Shown here in pieces: positions 1-8,039 of a stretch of DNA of 11,944 nt (position 1 is the first letter of the stretch; every line of letters starts with the position of its first letter). The stretch lies in the NCBI GenBank assembly GCA_015711895.1, contig MU158601.1, forward strand, positions 1-11,944, read 5' to 3'. A model generated the notes under the pieces. The model saw only the letters and a program-made list of their open reading frames with translations, made no database searches and was not told where the DNA came from. The translations under genes and the position numbers were made by a program. The DNA comes from Candidatus Solincola tengchongensis. Lineage in GTDB: Bacteria > Actinomycetota > Geothermincolia > Geothermincolales > RBG-13-55-18.

Positions 1-1380
1 GCCTATGCCATGGCCTCCTGCACCAGGCTGGGCACCATCCTGGTCCCCATCGACCCCAGGGCCAAGGGCGAGAAGCTGGCCTACCAGCTGGCGGATTCGG
101 ACGCCGTGGCCGCGATCACCACCGCCGACCTTCTGCCCGAGGTGGAGACGGCGGCGAAGGAAGCCCCCAACCTGAGGAAGATATACCTGAACCTCAAGCC
201 GGATGCCGACCCCGCCTTGGCCTCCAAGTATCCCACGGTGAACGAGATGCTGGATCAGCCCCGGGTGGCCGACCTGGAGGACCGGGTGGACGACCCCGCT
301 GCCCCGGTGCAGATCATCTACACCTCGGGGGTCACCGGAAACCCAAAGGGGGTGACCCTGGATTCCCGGCGCAACGCCATGTACTGCCTCCTGGGATACC
401 TGGTATGGGGGTACCGGGAGGACGACGTCCTCTACACCGGCCTCTCCCTGGCCCACGGAAACGCCCAGGCGGTGACCCTCTTCCCCGCCCTGACCATGGG
501 CATACCGGCGGTGATCAGCCAGCGCTTCACCAAGAGCCGCATCTGGGACATCTGCCGCCGCTACGGGTGCACCACCTTCTCACTCCTGGGAGGAATGATG
601 TCCGGTATCTATAACGAGCCGCCGCGCCCGGACGACGCCGACAACCCGGTGCGCATGGTCATCTCCGCCGGAACGCCCCGGGCCATCTGGGAGGACTTCG
701 AGCGCCGCTTCGGGGTGCGCATACTGGAGTGGTACGGGGCCATCGAGGGCGGCTTCGCCTACAAGCCCATCGGGGAAGGGCCCATCGGTTCCTTCGGAAA
801 GCCCATCCCCGGCCTGGTGGAGATGCGGGTGGTGGACGAGGAGGACAACGAGGTGCCGCCCGGAGTCACCGGAGAGATGATCTGCCGTATGCTCACCCAG
901 TCCAAGGTGGACTATTACAAGAAGCCGGAGGCCTCGGCGGAGAAGATGCGCGGCGGGTGGCTACGCTCCGGGGACATGGTCCACCGCGACGAGGAGGGGT
1001 GGTTCTTCTTCGACTACCGCAAGGGCGGGGCCCTACGCCGGGCCGGCGATTTCATCAAGCCCGACCTCGTGGAGAAGGTCATCGGGGAGCACCCCGACGT
1101 CTCCGAGGTATGTGTTTACGGCATCCCCGCTGCCTCGGGGGCTCCGGGGGAGAGCGACCTGGTGGCCGCGGTGGCGCCCTTTCCCGGGAAGACCATAGAC
1201 CCGGCGTCGGTCTTCAGGAAGGCCGCGGAGGGTCTGGAAAGAAATTCCATACCCAGCTATATCCAGGTGGTGGAGGAGATCCCCAAGAGCCCCTCGGAGA
1301 AATACCTGGACCGCGTCCTGCGGGACCGCTTCTCGCCGCAGGCGGAGAACGTCTACCGGATGGAGGACTACCTGGGGTGA
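1..1380 (+). CDS. Acyl-CoA ligase, AMP-binding class I adenylate-forming enzyme (5' partial)
   Basis: The reading frame is open from base 1 and continues upstream of the window; the ATG at 10 is internal, because the first residues already align with the region before the P-loop in this family. Residues are numbered from the first codon of the window. Visible core motifs: the ATP-binding loop YTSGVTGNPKG at 107-117, WYGAIEGG at 244-251 (the YGxTE position), SGD at 323-325, the hinge region ending RRAGDFI, and the C-terminal PKSPSEKYLDR with the catalytic Lys at 434. Such enzymes activate a carboxylic acid with ATP and transfer it to CoA in the cytoplasm. The C-terminal half most resembles crotonobetaine/carnitine- or bile-acid-CoA ligases, but the substrate cannot be read from sequence. 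Three core motifs deviate from consensus (TSGVTG for TSGTTG, YGAIE for YGxTE, GDFI for GENI), yet the key Glu, Asp and Lys remain, so I expect an active enzyme of a divergent subgroup. It converges with the next gene and ends in TGA. Confidence 0.93.
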   Translation, partial: AYAMASCTRLGTILVPIDPRAKGEKLAYQLADSDAVAAITTADLLPEVETAAKEAPNLRKIYLNLKPDADPALASKYPTVNEMLDQPRVADLEDRVDDPAAPVQIIYTSGVTGNPKGVTLDSRRNAMYCLLGYLVWGYREDDVLYTGLSLAHGNAQAVTLFPALTMGIPAVISQRFTKSRIWDICRRYGCTTFSLLGGMMSGIYNEPPRPDDADNPVRMVISAGTPRAIWEDFERRFGVRILEWYGAIEGGFAYKPIGEGPIGSFGKPIPGLVEMRVVDEEDNEVPPGVTGEMICRMLTQSKVDYYKKPEASAEKMRGGWLRSGDMVHRDEEGWFFFDYRKGGALRRAGDFIKPDLVEKVIGEHPDVSEVCVYGIPAASGAPGESDLVAAVAPFPGKTIDPASVFRKAAEGLERNSIPSYIQVVEEIPKSPSEKYLDRVLRDRFSPQAENVYRMEDYLG

Positions 1381-1609
1381 GCCGCCTCCGGCGGGGCGAG
1401 AGGGCGCGGGCGGAAGCGATAAAAGGGCCCTGTCCCGCGGAGCCGGCGCGGGTGCATCTCTCATCCGGTCCCCGGGTTGGCGTCCCATTGCCCGAACGGG
1501 ACGCGGAGGAGTGGGAAGTGCGCCTGTCGGAGGAAAAGGGTCCTGGAGCACGCCCGGGCTCTTCACGCATGGGCTTCCCCTTAGGCCTGGCGGAGAGGCG
1601 GTTTTGGGA

Positions 1610-3478
1610 TCAAACCTTGAAGCGCGACATCGCTCTAGCCACCGCCTCCTCCGTGAGGTACATGGAGGCGGCGAAGAGGCGGGCCAGCGGAGGGTAGGCG
1701 GAAAGCTCCAGGTAGTCGAGGTCACCGGCGAGCTCCTCCGCCCGGCGCCGAAAATCCCCGGAGAGGAGCATGGAGCGGGCCCCGGCCCCGGCGGCGTTGC
1801 CCACCTGACGTATGATCTCCAGGGGAAAGGGCGGGAGCATGGCGATGGAGAGTATGTCCATGGGGTCCAGGTAACTCCCGAAGGCGCCGGCAAGAAGGAC
1901 CTCTTTCACCTCGGTATGGGGGATCCCGGCCTCCGCCAGGAGGGCTTCCACCCCGGCCCTCACGGCTCCCTTGGCCTTCTGTATCTCCCGGATGTCGGAT
2001 TGGGTGACGGCCACGCCCCCCCGGCCGCCTTTGCCCGGGGGTACCAGCCAGCATGCCGCCTCCCCGTCCTTTTCGGACACCCCGGGATGCCCCGGGCGTA
2101 GGCGGCCGCTGTCCTCCAGGGCTCCGGACTTGAGGAGGGCGGCCAGGGCGGAGAGGATGCCCGAGCCGCAGATCCCCGCAGGCGGGGCCTCCCCGATGAC
2201 CCTCACCTCCAGCCTTCCGGCCGCGTCGACCTCCACTCCCTCCACGGCGCCCTCCGCGGCGCGCATCCCTTGGCTTATCCCCATGCCCTCGAAGGCGGGA
2301 CCGGAGGCGCAGGAGCAGCAGCGTATCCTCCCCTCCACCTGCAGGGAGACCTCGGTGTTGGTCCCGATGTCCAGAAGGAGGCAGGGCCCTTCCCTTTCTT
2401 TAAGGCGGGTGGCGCATATGGCGGCCAGATGGTCGGAACCCACGTAACCGGCCACGGGAGGGGGAAGGTAGACCATCGCCGCGGGGTGCAGTGAAAGGCC
2501 GAGATCCCGCGCCTTGACCTCCAGGGGGAGGTGGGTGACCGGCATGTAGGGGCTGCGGGCCAGACCCTCCACCGGTAGGCCCAGGAAGAGGTGGTGCATG
2601 GCCGTGTTGCCCACCAGGACCACCTCGAAGACGTCGCGGGTGGAATACCCGGCGGCGGCGAGCATGCCGGAGAGGGCCTCGTTCATCCCCTCCCTGACCA
2701 GGCGGGCCAGGTCGTTTCCCCTTTCCCGGTCCTCCAGGACATGCTGCAACCGGGTGATCACGTCTTCCCCGTAAGGCGCTTGGGGGTTGGGGATTCCACA
2801 GGAGGATACGGCTTCTCCGGAGGACAGCTCATGGGCGAAGAGGGCCACCTTGGTGGTCCCCAGGTCAACGGCGACCCCCAGGGCTCCGGCCCCGGGTCGA
2901 ACCGTCCCCAACAGCTCTCCGTCACGGAATACCGCATGTACCTCGCTCCCGCCGGAACGCAGGCCGAGCGAAACCTCCTTCAGGCCTTCGAGATCCGTCC
3001 GCATTGCTTCGGCCCCCACCGCCTCCCCCCCGGAGGCCGTAATTAAGGAGAGGTCCGAACGGGGTGGCCCGCCGGTAGAGGATGCCGCCCCCCTCGCCCG
3101 CACCACCTTGACCGGGGGCTCGAACGGCGGGGCTTCCCATACGCCTTCCACAAGGAGGCGCTGCTCGCGGATCAGGGAGGAAGCGGGGATGTAGATCTTG
3201 AGGTCGCCTTTCACCAGTGCCTGACAGGCCAGCCGCGTTCCCCGCCGCAGGTCCTCCCCGGAAAGCAGTTCCTTTTCCGCGGTCGTAGGTGGGCCGGTGC
3301 TGCCTTCCAGGATCAGAAGACGGCATTTGCCGCATGACCCACGTCCTCCGCAGGCGCCCGCCAGGCTCACCTTCTCCCGCACGAGGACGGAAAGTATGTT
3401 CTCGTCCCTCCTCCCCCTGACGGTCATCCCCAGGGGCAGGAGATACAATCTCACCTCGTTATCGCCGCTTGCGGACAT
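1610..3478 (-). CDS. RACo-type ATP-dependent reductive activator of corrinoid proteins (Fer2 + ASKHA, DUF4445)
   Basis: The protein has 622 residues. I start it at the ATG ending at 3478, not at the upstream in-frame ATG at 3565: a GGGGAAGG ribosome binding site lies just upstream, and the promoter (3507-3515) lies between the two candidates. Domains in order: an N-terminal plant-type [2Fe-2S] ferredoxin domain (about 8-100) with Cys 43, 49, 52 and 85 in C-x5-C-x2-C...C spacing; a linker (about 100-195); then an ASKHA ATPase-like region starting at DLGTTK (205-210), with family hallmarks NPQAPYGEDV (231-240), VGNTAMHH (289-296), LLLDIGTNTE, CSCASGPAFEG, ICGSGIL and a C-terminal LAGAFGSYLD. 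Known relatives use ATP to drive low-potential electrons from the cluster onto Co(II) corrinoid, regenerating Co(I) for methyltransferases of the Wood-Ljungdahl or demethylation pathways. There is no C-terminal 4Fe-4S motif, so it is RACo-like and not RamA-like. No corrinoid protein or methyltransferase lies within the window, so the partner is unknown. Confidence 0.93.
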   Translation of the reverse strand: MSASGDNEVRLYLLPLGMTVRGRRDENILSVLVREKVSLAGACGGRGSCGKCRLLILEGSTGPPTTAEKELLSGEDLRRGTRLACQALVKGDLKIYIPASSLIREQRLLVEGVWEAPPFEPPVKVVRARGAASSTGGPPRSDLSLITASGGEAVGAEAMRTDLEGLKEVSLGLRSGGSEVHAVFRDGELLGTVRPGAGALGVAVDLGTTKVALFAHELSSGEAVSSCGIPNPQAPYGEDVITRLQHVLEDRERGNDLARLVREGMNEALSGMLAAAGYSTRDVFEVVLVGNTAMHHLFLGLPVEGLARSPYMPVTHLPLEVKARDLGLSLHPAAMVYLPPPVAGYVGSDHLAAICATRLKEREGPCLLLDIGTNTEVSLQVEGRIRCCSCASGPAFEGMGISQGMRAAEGAVEGVEVDAAGRLEVRVIGEAPPAGICGSGILSALAALLKSGALEDSGRLRPGHPGVSEKDGEAACWLVPPGKGGRGGVAVTQSDIREIQKAKGAVRAGVEALLAEAGIPHTEVKEVLLAGAFGSYLDPMDILSIAMLPPFPLEIIRQVGNAAGAGARSMLLSGDFRRRAEELAGDLDYLELSAYPPLARLFAASMYLTEEAVARAMSRFKV

Positions 3479-3506
3479 GATACCTTCCCCTTCCCACCGC
3501 CACCAG

Positions 3507-3515
3507 ATTATACCA
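3507..3515 (-). promoter_or_regulatory. Extended -10 promoter of the corrinoid activator gene
   Basis: On the minus strand the sequence reads TGGTATAAT: a perfect TATAAT hexamer preceded by the TGn extension. The hexamer edge is 28 bases upstream of the ATG at 3478, which predicts a leader of about 20 nt containing the GGGGAAGG ribosome binding site. There is no good -35 match 16-18 bases upstream, as is usual for extended -10 promoters. It stands out as one of few AT-rich stretches here. This is a motif read with no expression evidence. Confidence 0.65.
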
Positions 3516-3677
3516 AGAGCATGGGGGCGGCGCGCTTCGCGTCCCGAGCATGCCGGGGTCGCCACCCGGGACCCCTCCCCTCCAACCGGTCCGTAGGCCC
3601 ATCGGGACTCCGGCCGTGAGCCAGTGATTCCTGGTGTCCGGGAGCGATGCGCTCCCTTCCTTCACGGTTCTTCTTCC

Positions 3678-3696
3678 CCCCGAGAATTTCTCGGGG
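3678..3696. terminator. Perfect hairpin between the flippase-like gene and the corrinoid activator gene
   Basis: CCCCGAG (3678-3684) and CTCGGGG (3690-3696) pair perfectly around a five-base AT loop. It is 62 bases past the stop of the flippase-like gene (minus strand) and upstream of the activator's promoter, the expected place for a terminator separating the two units. There is no U-tract on either strand, so it would be a tail-less terminator; an operator or mRNA-stability element is also possible. Confidence 0.4.
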
Positions 3697-3758
3697 TCAG
3701 AGGGGGCGGTGCCTTCGGGCGAGGGGCGTGGATGGCCGGTGCCGCTTGGCGGCCTTCG

Positions 3759-4910
3759 TCATTCGAGGGGCGTCGGGCCTTCCCCACCTTCGCGCGTAAA
3801 GGCGCCTTCCCTCGAGGCAGGGTCTTCCCGCGTTATTCCCTCGCCTTCCCGGCGGGCCCGAGGACGGCGCTCGACGTCCCGCAGGATGAGCAGGAACGCC
3901 GCCCCTCCCGCCAGGATGCCCAGGTAGAAATCGATGAACCTCCATATCAGGGTGAGGAGGCCCGCCAGGCCGACATCGGGGAGCACACGGCTGTAGACGT
4001 AGAGGAAACCCACCTCACCCAGCCCGCTTCCTCCCGGAGTGGGCACGAAGGGCATGAGGATCTGAATCACGAGCTGCGCGACGACGGCTTTCCAGAAATA
4101 GGAACCGTATCCCAGCCCCACCAGGGCCAAGGGCACGGCCAGGAAGCCGGTGAGCCAGAAGAGGACGGTGAGCGCGGTTACGCCCGCCAGCCTGGCCTTC
4201 CCCAGGAAGACCATCCGTCGCAGGGAGGCGGAGAAGGAACGCACCTCCTCACCCAAGCGGTCGAGAAAGCGCCGGTATCCCTTGCGCCTCCGGAGAAAGG
4301 GCGGGGAAAGGCGCAACAGCACCCGGTCCAGGGCTGCTTGCGGACGCAGGAGGGAGAAGAGCACCAGGGCCAGGAAGAGCGATCCCACGGCCAGGGCGGA
4401 GAAGAGGAAACCCCTGATGGTGAAGGAGAAGCGGAAGTGTTCCTGGGCCAGCCAGATGGCGAGAGGGAAGCTGAACATTAAAAGGAGGGTGGACACGCAG
4501 GCGCCGAAGGAGACCACGGCCGCCGCCTCCCCGGCCCCCAGCCCGTATTGGTAGAGGAATACGGCCTCACCGGTGACCCCGCCCGCCCTCCATGGGGTGA
4601 CCATGCCGGTGAAGTAACCCCCGTAAACCGTCTTCACCAGGTTTGAGAGGGGAACGTGGCCGCCCAGCGCCCCCACCAGGATGCGCATGCGGATGACAGA
4701 CCACATCCAGCGCCCCAGGGAGAGAACCACCGCCGCCAGGAGGAAGAGAGGGGAGAGGCGGGACAGCGCGGAGGGGATCTCCCTGCCCATGGTGGCCAGG
4801 GAGATGATCACCAGGGTCGCCGTGGTGATGGAGACCGCCCCCACAAGGCCGCGGCGTATCCTGGACCGGTTGACGGCGAGACCCTTCTCCTCTTGAGACC
4901 CCTTCTCCAC
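3759..4910 (-). CDS. Flippase-like integral membrane protein, LPG synthase TM / UPF0104 family
   Basis: The protein has 383 residues with a GTG start at 4910. The start is set by GGAGGT nine bases upstream on the minus strand. About eight hydrophobic segments are visible, for example residues 21-42, 50-70, then stretches beginning AAAVVSFGACVS, GFLFSALAVG, LAGVTALTVLFW, AVVAQLVIQIL and a last one near IDFYLGILAGG. The family signature PTPGGSGLGE sits at 290-299, and the matching early motif GGYFTGMVTPWRAGGVTGE is present. This places it with the membrane domain shared by MprF-like lysyl-phosphatidylglycerol flippases/synthases and AglD-like proteins (Pfam LPG_synthase_TM). Only the membrane domain is present, without the soluble aminoacyl-transferase domain, so a role in moving or presenting lipids for envelope modification is plausible but the substrate is unknown. 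The charged tail (about 350-383) is rich in Arg, Glu and Gly and probably cytosolic and disordered. It appears to be a single-gene unit transcribed away from copA. Confidence 0.88.
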   Translation of the reverse strand: MEKGSQEEKGLAVNRSRIRRGLVGAVSITTATLVIISLATMGREIPSALSRLSPLFLLAAVVLSLGRWMWSVIRMRILVGALGGHVPLSNLVKTVYGGYFTGMVTPWRAGGVTGEAVFLYQYGLGAGEAAAVVSFGACVSTLLLMFSFPLAIWLAQEHFRFSFTIRGFLFSALAVGSLFLALVLFSLLRPQAALDRVLLRLSPPFLRRRKGYRRFLDRLGEEVRSFSASLRRMVFLGKARLAGVTALTVLFWLTGFLAVPLALVGLGYGSYFWKAVVAQLVIQILMPFVPTPGGSGLGEVGFLYVYSRVLPDVGLAGLLTLIWRFIDFYLGILAGGAAFLLILRDVERRPRARREGEGITREDPASREGAFTREGGEGPTPLE

Positions 4911-5015
4911 GTAAGTTTACCTCCCCCCTTGCCCCGCGTGGCGGCTCCTTGAGCGGGATGCGGGCGAACCCGGGTCGGCCGCCGCGCGTGTCAAGCCCTT
5001 TCGTGCACCGGTTAC

Positions 5016-5021
5016 AGTATA
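5016..5021 (-). promoter_or_regulatory. Weak candidate -10 (TATACT) for the flippase-like gene
   Basis: On the minus strand the sequence reads TATACT, one mismatch to TATAAT, about 105 bases upstream of the GTG start at 4910. It lacks the TGn extension and has no convincing -35. It is the best AT-rich candidate in this divergent region for the leftward gene, but it could be chance. Confidence 0.25.
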
Positions 5022-5281
5022 GGACATCGCCGCGCGCTCACTCCCTCATGTTCCCCCGTTCCTGTTGTCCGCGGGCGAGATCTCCGGATACGGCCTCGTT
5101 GATGCGGGAACGGCTGCAGGGGACGCCGTACCGTCCCGCCATGGATTCCCGGATCGCGAGCCCGCCGCAACGGCCACTGCCACTCAGAGGGCGACGGTCG
5201 CCTCCTCCTGTGGAGGTGAAGGGCTGACGGCAGGTATGACCCTCCACGCGCCGCGGTGTTGCGGAGTTTCGGGGGGAGGCA

Positions 5282-5298
5282 TGAACTGCGTCAGTTCA
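5282..5298. promoter_or_regulatory. Operator-like palindrome upstream of copA
   Basis: TGAACTG (5282-5288) and CAGTTCA (5292-5298) form a perfect inverted repeat with 7-base arms and a 3-base centre (CGT). It lies about 20 bases before the candidate -10 and overlaps where a -35 would be, a repressor-type position, 62 bases before the copA start. The outer TGAA...TTCA half-sites recall ArsR/SmtB-type operators, but the spacing between them (9 bases) is not the usual 6, and it does not look like a GC-rich CsoR site. No regulator gene is present in the window, so the binding factor is unknown. Confidence 0.45.
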
Positions 5299-5313
5299 AC
5301 ATCCTCTCCACAG

Positions 5314-5322
5314 TGGAATAAT
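5314..5322 (+). promoter_or_regulatory. Candidate extended -10 promoter of copA
   Basis: The sequence reads TGGAATAAT: a TGn extension followed by AATAAT (one mismatch to TATAAT). It would place the transcript start near 5329 and give a leader of about 30 nt carrying the GGAGG site used by copA. The -35 region is poor (TTCAAC at 5295-5300) and is overlapped by the palindrome. Confidence 0.45.
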
Positions 5323-5360
5323 GGATAGGGAGCGGCAAGCCGCCGCTTCGGAGGTTCTGC

Positions 5361-7889
5361 ATGAAGGAAAGGCGCATGGATATGGAAGACAATGACAATA
5401 AGCCGGAAGTGGAGGATAAGGGCGGAGGGAGCCCGGAGAAGCACTCCGGCAGGGTGGTTGTCCGGGTGGGAGGCATGACCTGCGCCTCCTGCGCTGCCCG
5501 GGTGGAGAAGGCGCTGCAGGAGATGCCGGGAGTGAAGGAGGCCGCGGTAAACCTGGCCTCGGAGAAGGCTTCCATAACCTTCCAGCCCGGGCAGGTGGCC
5601 GTGGGCGACATCGTGGAAGCCATCCGCGACCTCGGATACCGGGCCGAGCTGGAAAGAGCGGTCTTCGGTGTGGAGGGCATGACCTGCGCCTCCTGCGTGG
5701 CCCGCGTGGAGAAGGCCCTCTCCGGTGTCGAGGGGGTGGTGAGCGCGGAGGTCAACCTGGCCACGGAGCGGGCCACCGTGCTCTACGACCCGCAGAGCGC
5801 CGATTTCGGAAAGATGGCCCGGGCCGTGGAGGCGGCGGGTTACCGCCTCCTTTCCGCGGCTGAAGGAGAGGAGGCTCTGGACCGGGAGAGGCGGAGGAGG
5901 GAGAGGGAGACCCGCCTCCTGCGCGTGAAGCTGATCTACAGCGCCGCTTCCGCCGCGGTCATCCTGGTGCTCTCCATGTTCGGGATGAACATACCGGGCC
6001 TGTCCTCCCTGTCGGAGAAGGCTCGCTTCGTCATCCTCTTCGGCCTGGCCACCCCGGTCCAGTTCTGGCCGGGCCTCACCTTTTACCGCGCCGCGCTCAG
6101 GGCCGCTCGCCACGGCACGGCGGACATGAACACCCTTATCGCCGTGGGAACCACGGCGGCCTATTTCTATAGTGTTACGGCCACCTTCTTCCCCTCCTTC
6201 ATCAGCGGGGCGGGACTCAAGCTGGCCGTGTACTACGACGCGTCGGCGACCATCATCGCCCTCATCCTGCTGGGACGGTTCCTGGAGGCCAGGGCCAAAG
6301 GAAGGACCTCGGAGGCCATCCGCAGGCTCATGGGCCTCCAGGCGCGGACGGCCAGGGTGGTGAGGGACGGCCGGGAGGTGGAGGTCCCCGTGGAGGAAGT
6401 CCGGGTCGGCGACCTGGTGGCGGTGCGGCCGGGGGAGAAGATACCCGTCGACGGGGTGGTGGAGGAAGGGCGCAGCAGCGTGGACGAGTCCATGCTCACC
6501 GGGGAGCCCCTCCCGGTGGAGAAAGGGCCCGGCGACGAGGTGACCGGGGCCACCCTGAACACCACTGGGTTCTTCCGCTTCCGCGTCACCCGCGTGGGGA
6601 GCGACACCGTCCTGGCCCAGATCGTCCGCCTGGTGGAGGAAGCCCAGGGGAGCAAGGCCCCCATTCAGCGCCTCGCCGACCGGGTGGCGGCGGTCTTCGT
6701 GCCCGCGGTCATAGGGGTGGCCGCGGCGACCTTCCTGGTCTGGTTGCTGGCCGGCCCTGATCCCTCCTTCAACTTCGCCCTCCTCAACTTCGTGGCCGTC
6801 CTGGTTATCGCCTGCCCCTGTGCCCTGGGCCTGGCCACCCCCACGGCCATCATGGTGGGGACAGGAAAGGGCGCCGAGATGGGCATCCTCATCAAGGGAG
6901 GGGAGATACTGGAAAGGGCGGGACGCCTGGACATGGTGGTCTTCGACAAGACGGGGACCCTCACCTGGGGACGCCCCCAGGTCACCGACGTCCTCCCGGT
7001 GGAAGGCGGGAGCGAGGAGGAGGTCCTCGCCCTGGCCGCCTCCGTGGAGAGGGGGAGCGAGCACCCGCTGGCCCAGACCATCCTCCAGGAGGCGGAGAGG
7101 AGGGGCTTGGAGCCGGGGGAGGCGGATGGCTTCCGGGCCTATCCGGGAATGGGCGTGGAGGCGGCGGTGGAGGGGAAGAGGGTCCTCCTGGGGAACGCCG
7201 GCTTCATGGTCCGGAACGGGATAGGCCTGGCTTCCCTGGAGGAGGAGGCGGAGAGGCTCTCCAGGGAGGGGAAGACGGTCGTCTTCCTCTCTTCCGACGG
7301 GGCGCTCCGGGGACTCCTGGCCGTGGCCGACACCCTGAAGCCCATGGCCGCCGAGGCGGTATCGGAGTTGAGGGAGCTGGGCATCGAGGTGGCCATGCTC
7401 AGCGGGGACCGCCGGGCGACGGCGGAGGCCGTGGCCGCCAAGGCGGGGATCACCCGGGTCCTGGCGGAGGTGCTGCCCGCCGACAAGGCGGAGGAGGTCC
7501 TCCGCCTGCAGCGGGAGGGCCACGTGGTGGCCATGGTGGGAGACGGCATCAACGACGCCCCGGCCCTGGCCCGCGCGGACATAGGGATAGCCATCGGCAC
7601 GGGTACCGACGTGGCCTTGGAGACCTCGGACATCACCCTCATATCCGAGGACCTGCGGAAGGTGGCCACCGCCGTTCGCCTCTCCCGGGCCACCCTGAGC
7701 ACCATAAAACAGAACCTGTTCTGGGCCTTTTTCTACAACGTCATAGGCATCCCGGTGGCCGCCGGCGTCCTCTACCCGCTGTGGGGGGTGCTGCTCAACC
7801 CCATATTCGCCGCCGGGGCCATGGCCTTCAGCTCCGTGTCCGTGGTCAGCAACTCGCTTCGCCTGCGCAGGTTTCGCGAAAGGCGCTGA
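5361..7889 (+). CDS. copA: Copper-exporting P1B-type ATPase with two N-terminal HMA domains
   Basis: The protein has 842 residues, with an ATG start six bases after GGAGG. A charged N-terminal tail (1-30) is followed by two heavy-metal-associated domains (about 32-97 and 100-167), each with GMTCASC; the metal-binding Cys pairs are at 41/44 and 109/112, 68 residues apart, and the two copies remain similar even at the DNA level. Then come the membrane segments and the standard ATPase motifs: TGEP of the actuator domain, the transmembrane CPC at 485-487, phosphorylated DKTGT with Asp529, SEHPLA of the nucleotide domain, GDGINDAPAL, and the C-terminal FYN and MAFSSVSVVSNS motifs typical of Cu(I)-selective P1B-1 pumps. 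It should sit in the cytoplasmic membrane and use ATP to export Cu(I) (possibly Ag(I)). The YHS and RseC-like genes follow on the same strand, and an operator-like palindrome lies upstream, so metal-responsive control is likely. Confidence 0.97.
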   Translation: MKERRMDMEDNDNKPEVEDKGGGSPEKHSGRVVVRVGGMTCASCAARVEKALQEMPGVKEAAVNLASEKASITFQPGQVAVGDIVEAIRDLGYRAELERAVFGVEGMTCASCVARVEKALSGVEGVVSAEVNLATERATVLYDPQSADFGKMARAVEAAGYRLLSAAEGEEALDRERRRRERETRLLRVKLIYSAASAAVILVLSMFGMNIPGLSSLSEKARFVILFGLATPVQFWPGLTFYRAALRAARHGTADMNTLIAVGTTAAYFYSVTATFFPSFISGAGLKLAVYYDASATIIALILLGRFLEARAKGRTSEAIRRLMGLQARTARVVRDGREVEVPVEEVRVGDLVAVRPGEKIPVDGVVEEGRSSVDESMLTGEPLPVEKGPGDEVTGATLNTTGFFRFRVTRVGSDTVLAQIVRLVEEAQGSKAPIQRLADRVAAVFVPAVIGVAAATFLVWLLAGPDPSFNFALLNFVAVLVIACPCALGLATPTAIMVGTGKGAEMGILIKGGEILERAGRLDMVVFDKTGTLTWGRPQVTDVLPVEGGSEEEVLALAASVERGSEHPLAQTILQEAERRGLEPGEADGFRAYPGMGVEAAVEGKRVLLGNAGFMVRNGIGLASLEEEAERLSREGKTVVFLSSDGALRGLLAVADTLKPMAAEAVSELRELGIEVAMLSGDRRATAEAVAAKAGITRVLAEVLPADKAEEVLRLQREGHVVAMVGDGINDAPALARADIGIAIGTGTDVALETSDITLISEDLRKVATAVRLSRATLSTIKQNLFWAFFYNVIGIPVAAGVLYPLWGVLLNPIFAAGAMAFSSVSVVSNSLRLRRFRERR

Positions 7890-8039
7890 AAGGCGGGACG
7901 AAGAGTGCTTGCCTCTCCGCGGAGGGAGGAGAAGAAGAGATGATGAGATATGCGATCAGTACAAGATAAAAGCAGATCATGAGCCGAAAAAAGGGCTGGA
8001 CTGTCCTTCGGGTACGGGAAGGGAAAGGAGGTGGAGGGA

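Larger units (their letters stand above)
4911..5360. other. Divergent intergenic region between the flippase-like gene and copA (450 bp)
   Basis: I find no convincing gene here. Open frames on both strands (for example minus 5038-5247, GTG start, 69 codons) give low-complexity Arg/Gly/Pro-rich translations without recognisable motifs. The left end holds the ribosome binding site of the leftward gene. The right end holds the operator-like palindrome (5282-5298), the candidate copA -10 (5314-5322) and the copA ribosome binding site GGAGG (5350-5354). The middle (about 5040-5270) shows no tRNA, riboswitch core or repeat that I can identify. Confidence 0.6.

Noticed and set aside
1381..1609. Possible bidirectional terminator between the convergent ligase and activator genes (CCGCC/GGCGG at 1382-1394 and a GCCCGGGC palindrome near 1552).
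   Set aside because: The stems are short, no T-run follows on either strand, and such matches are common by chance in GC-rich DNA.
3479..3565. Twenty-nine-residue N-terminal extension of the corrinoid activator (ATG ending at 3565).
   Set aside because: It would begin upstream of the extended -10 promoter and adds nothing resembling the ferredoxin domain; the ATG at 3478 has a good ribosome binding site.
4989..4994. A perfect minus-strand TTGACA (-35 consensus) upstream of the flippase-like gene.
   Set aside because: No -10-like sequence lies 15-19 bases downstream; the DNA there is GC-rich.
5038..5247. Minus-strand frame of 69 codons (GTG start) in the divergent intergenic region.
   Set aside because: There is no recognisable motif, the composition is Gly/Arg/Ser-rich, and no clear ribosome binding site is seen; it does not resemble any metal regulator that might be expected beside copA.
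5184..7523. Very long minus-strand open frame opposite copA.
   Set aside because: It is a mirror of the codon bias of copA: the translation is His/Gly/Asp/Gln-rich with no domain, while copA has every P1B ATPase motif.
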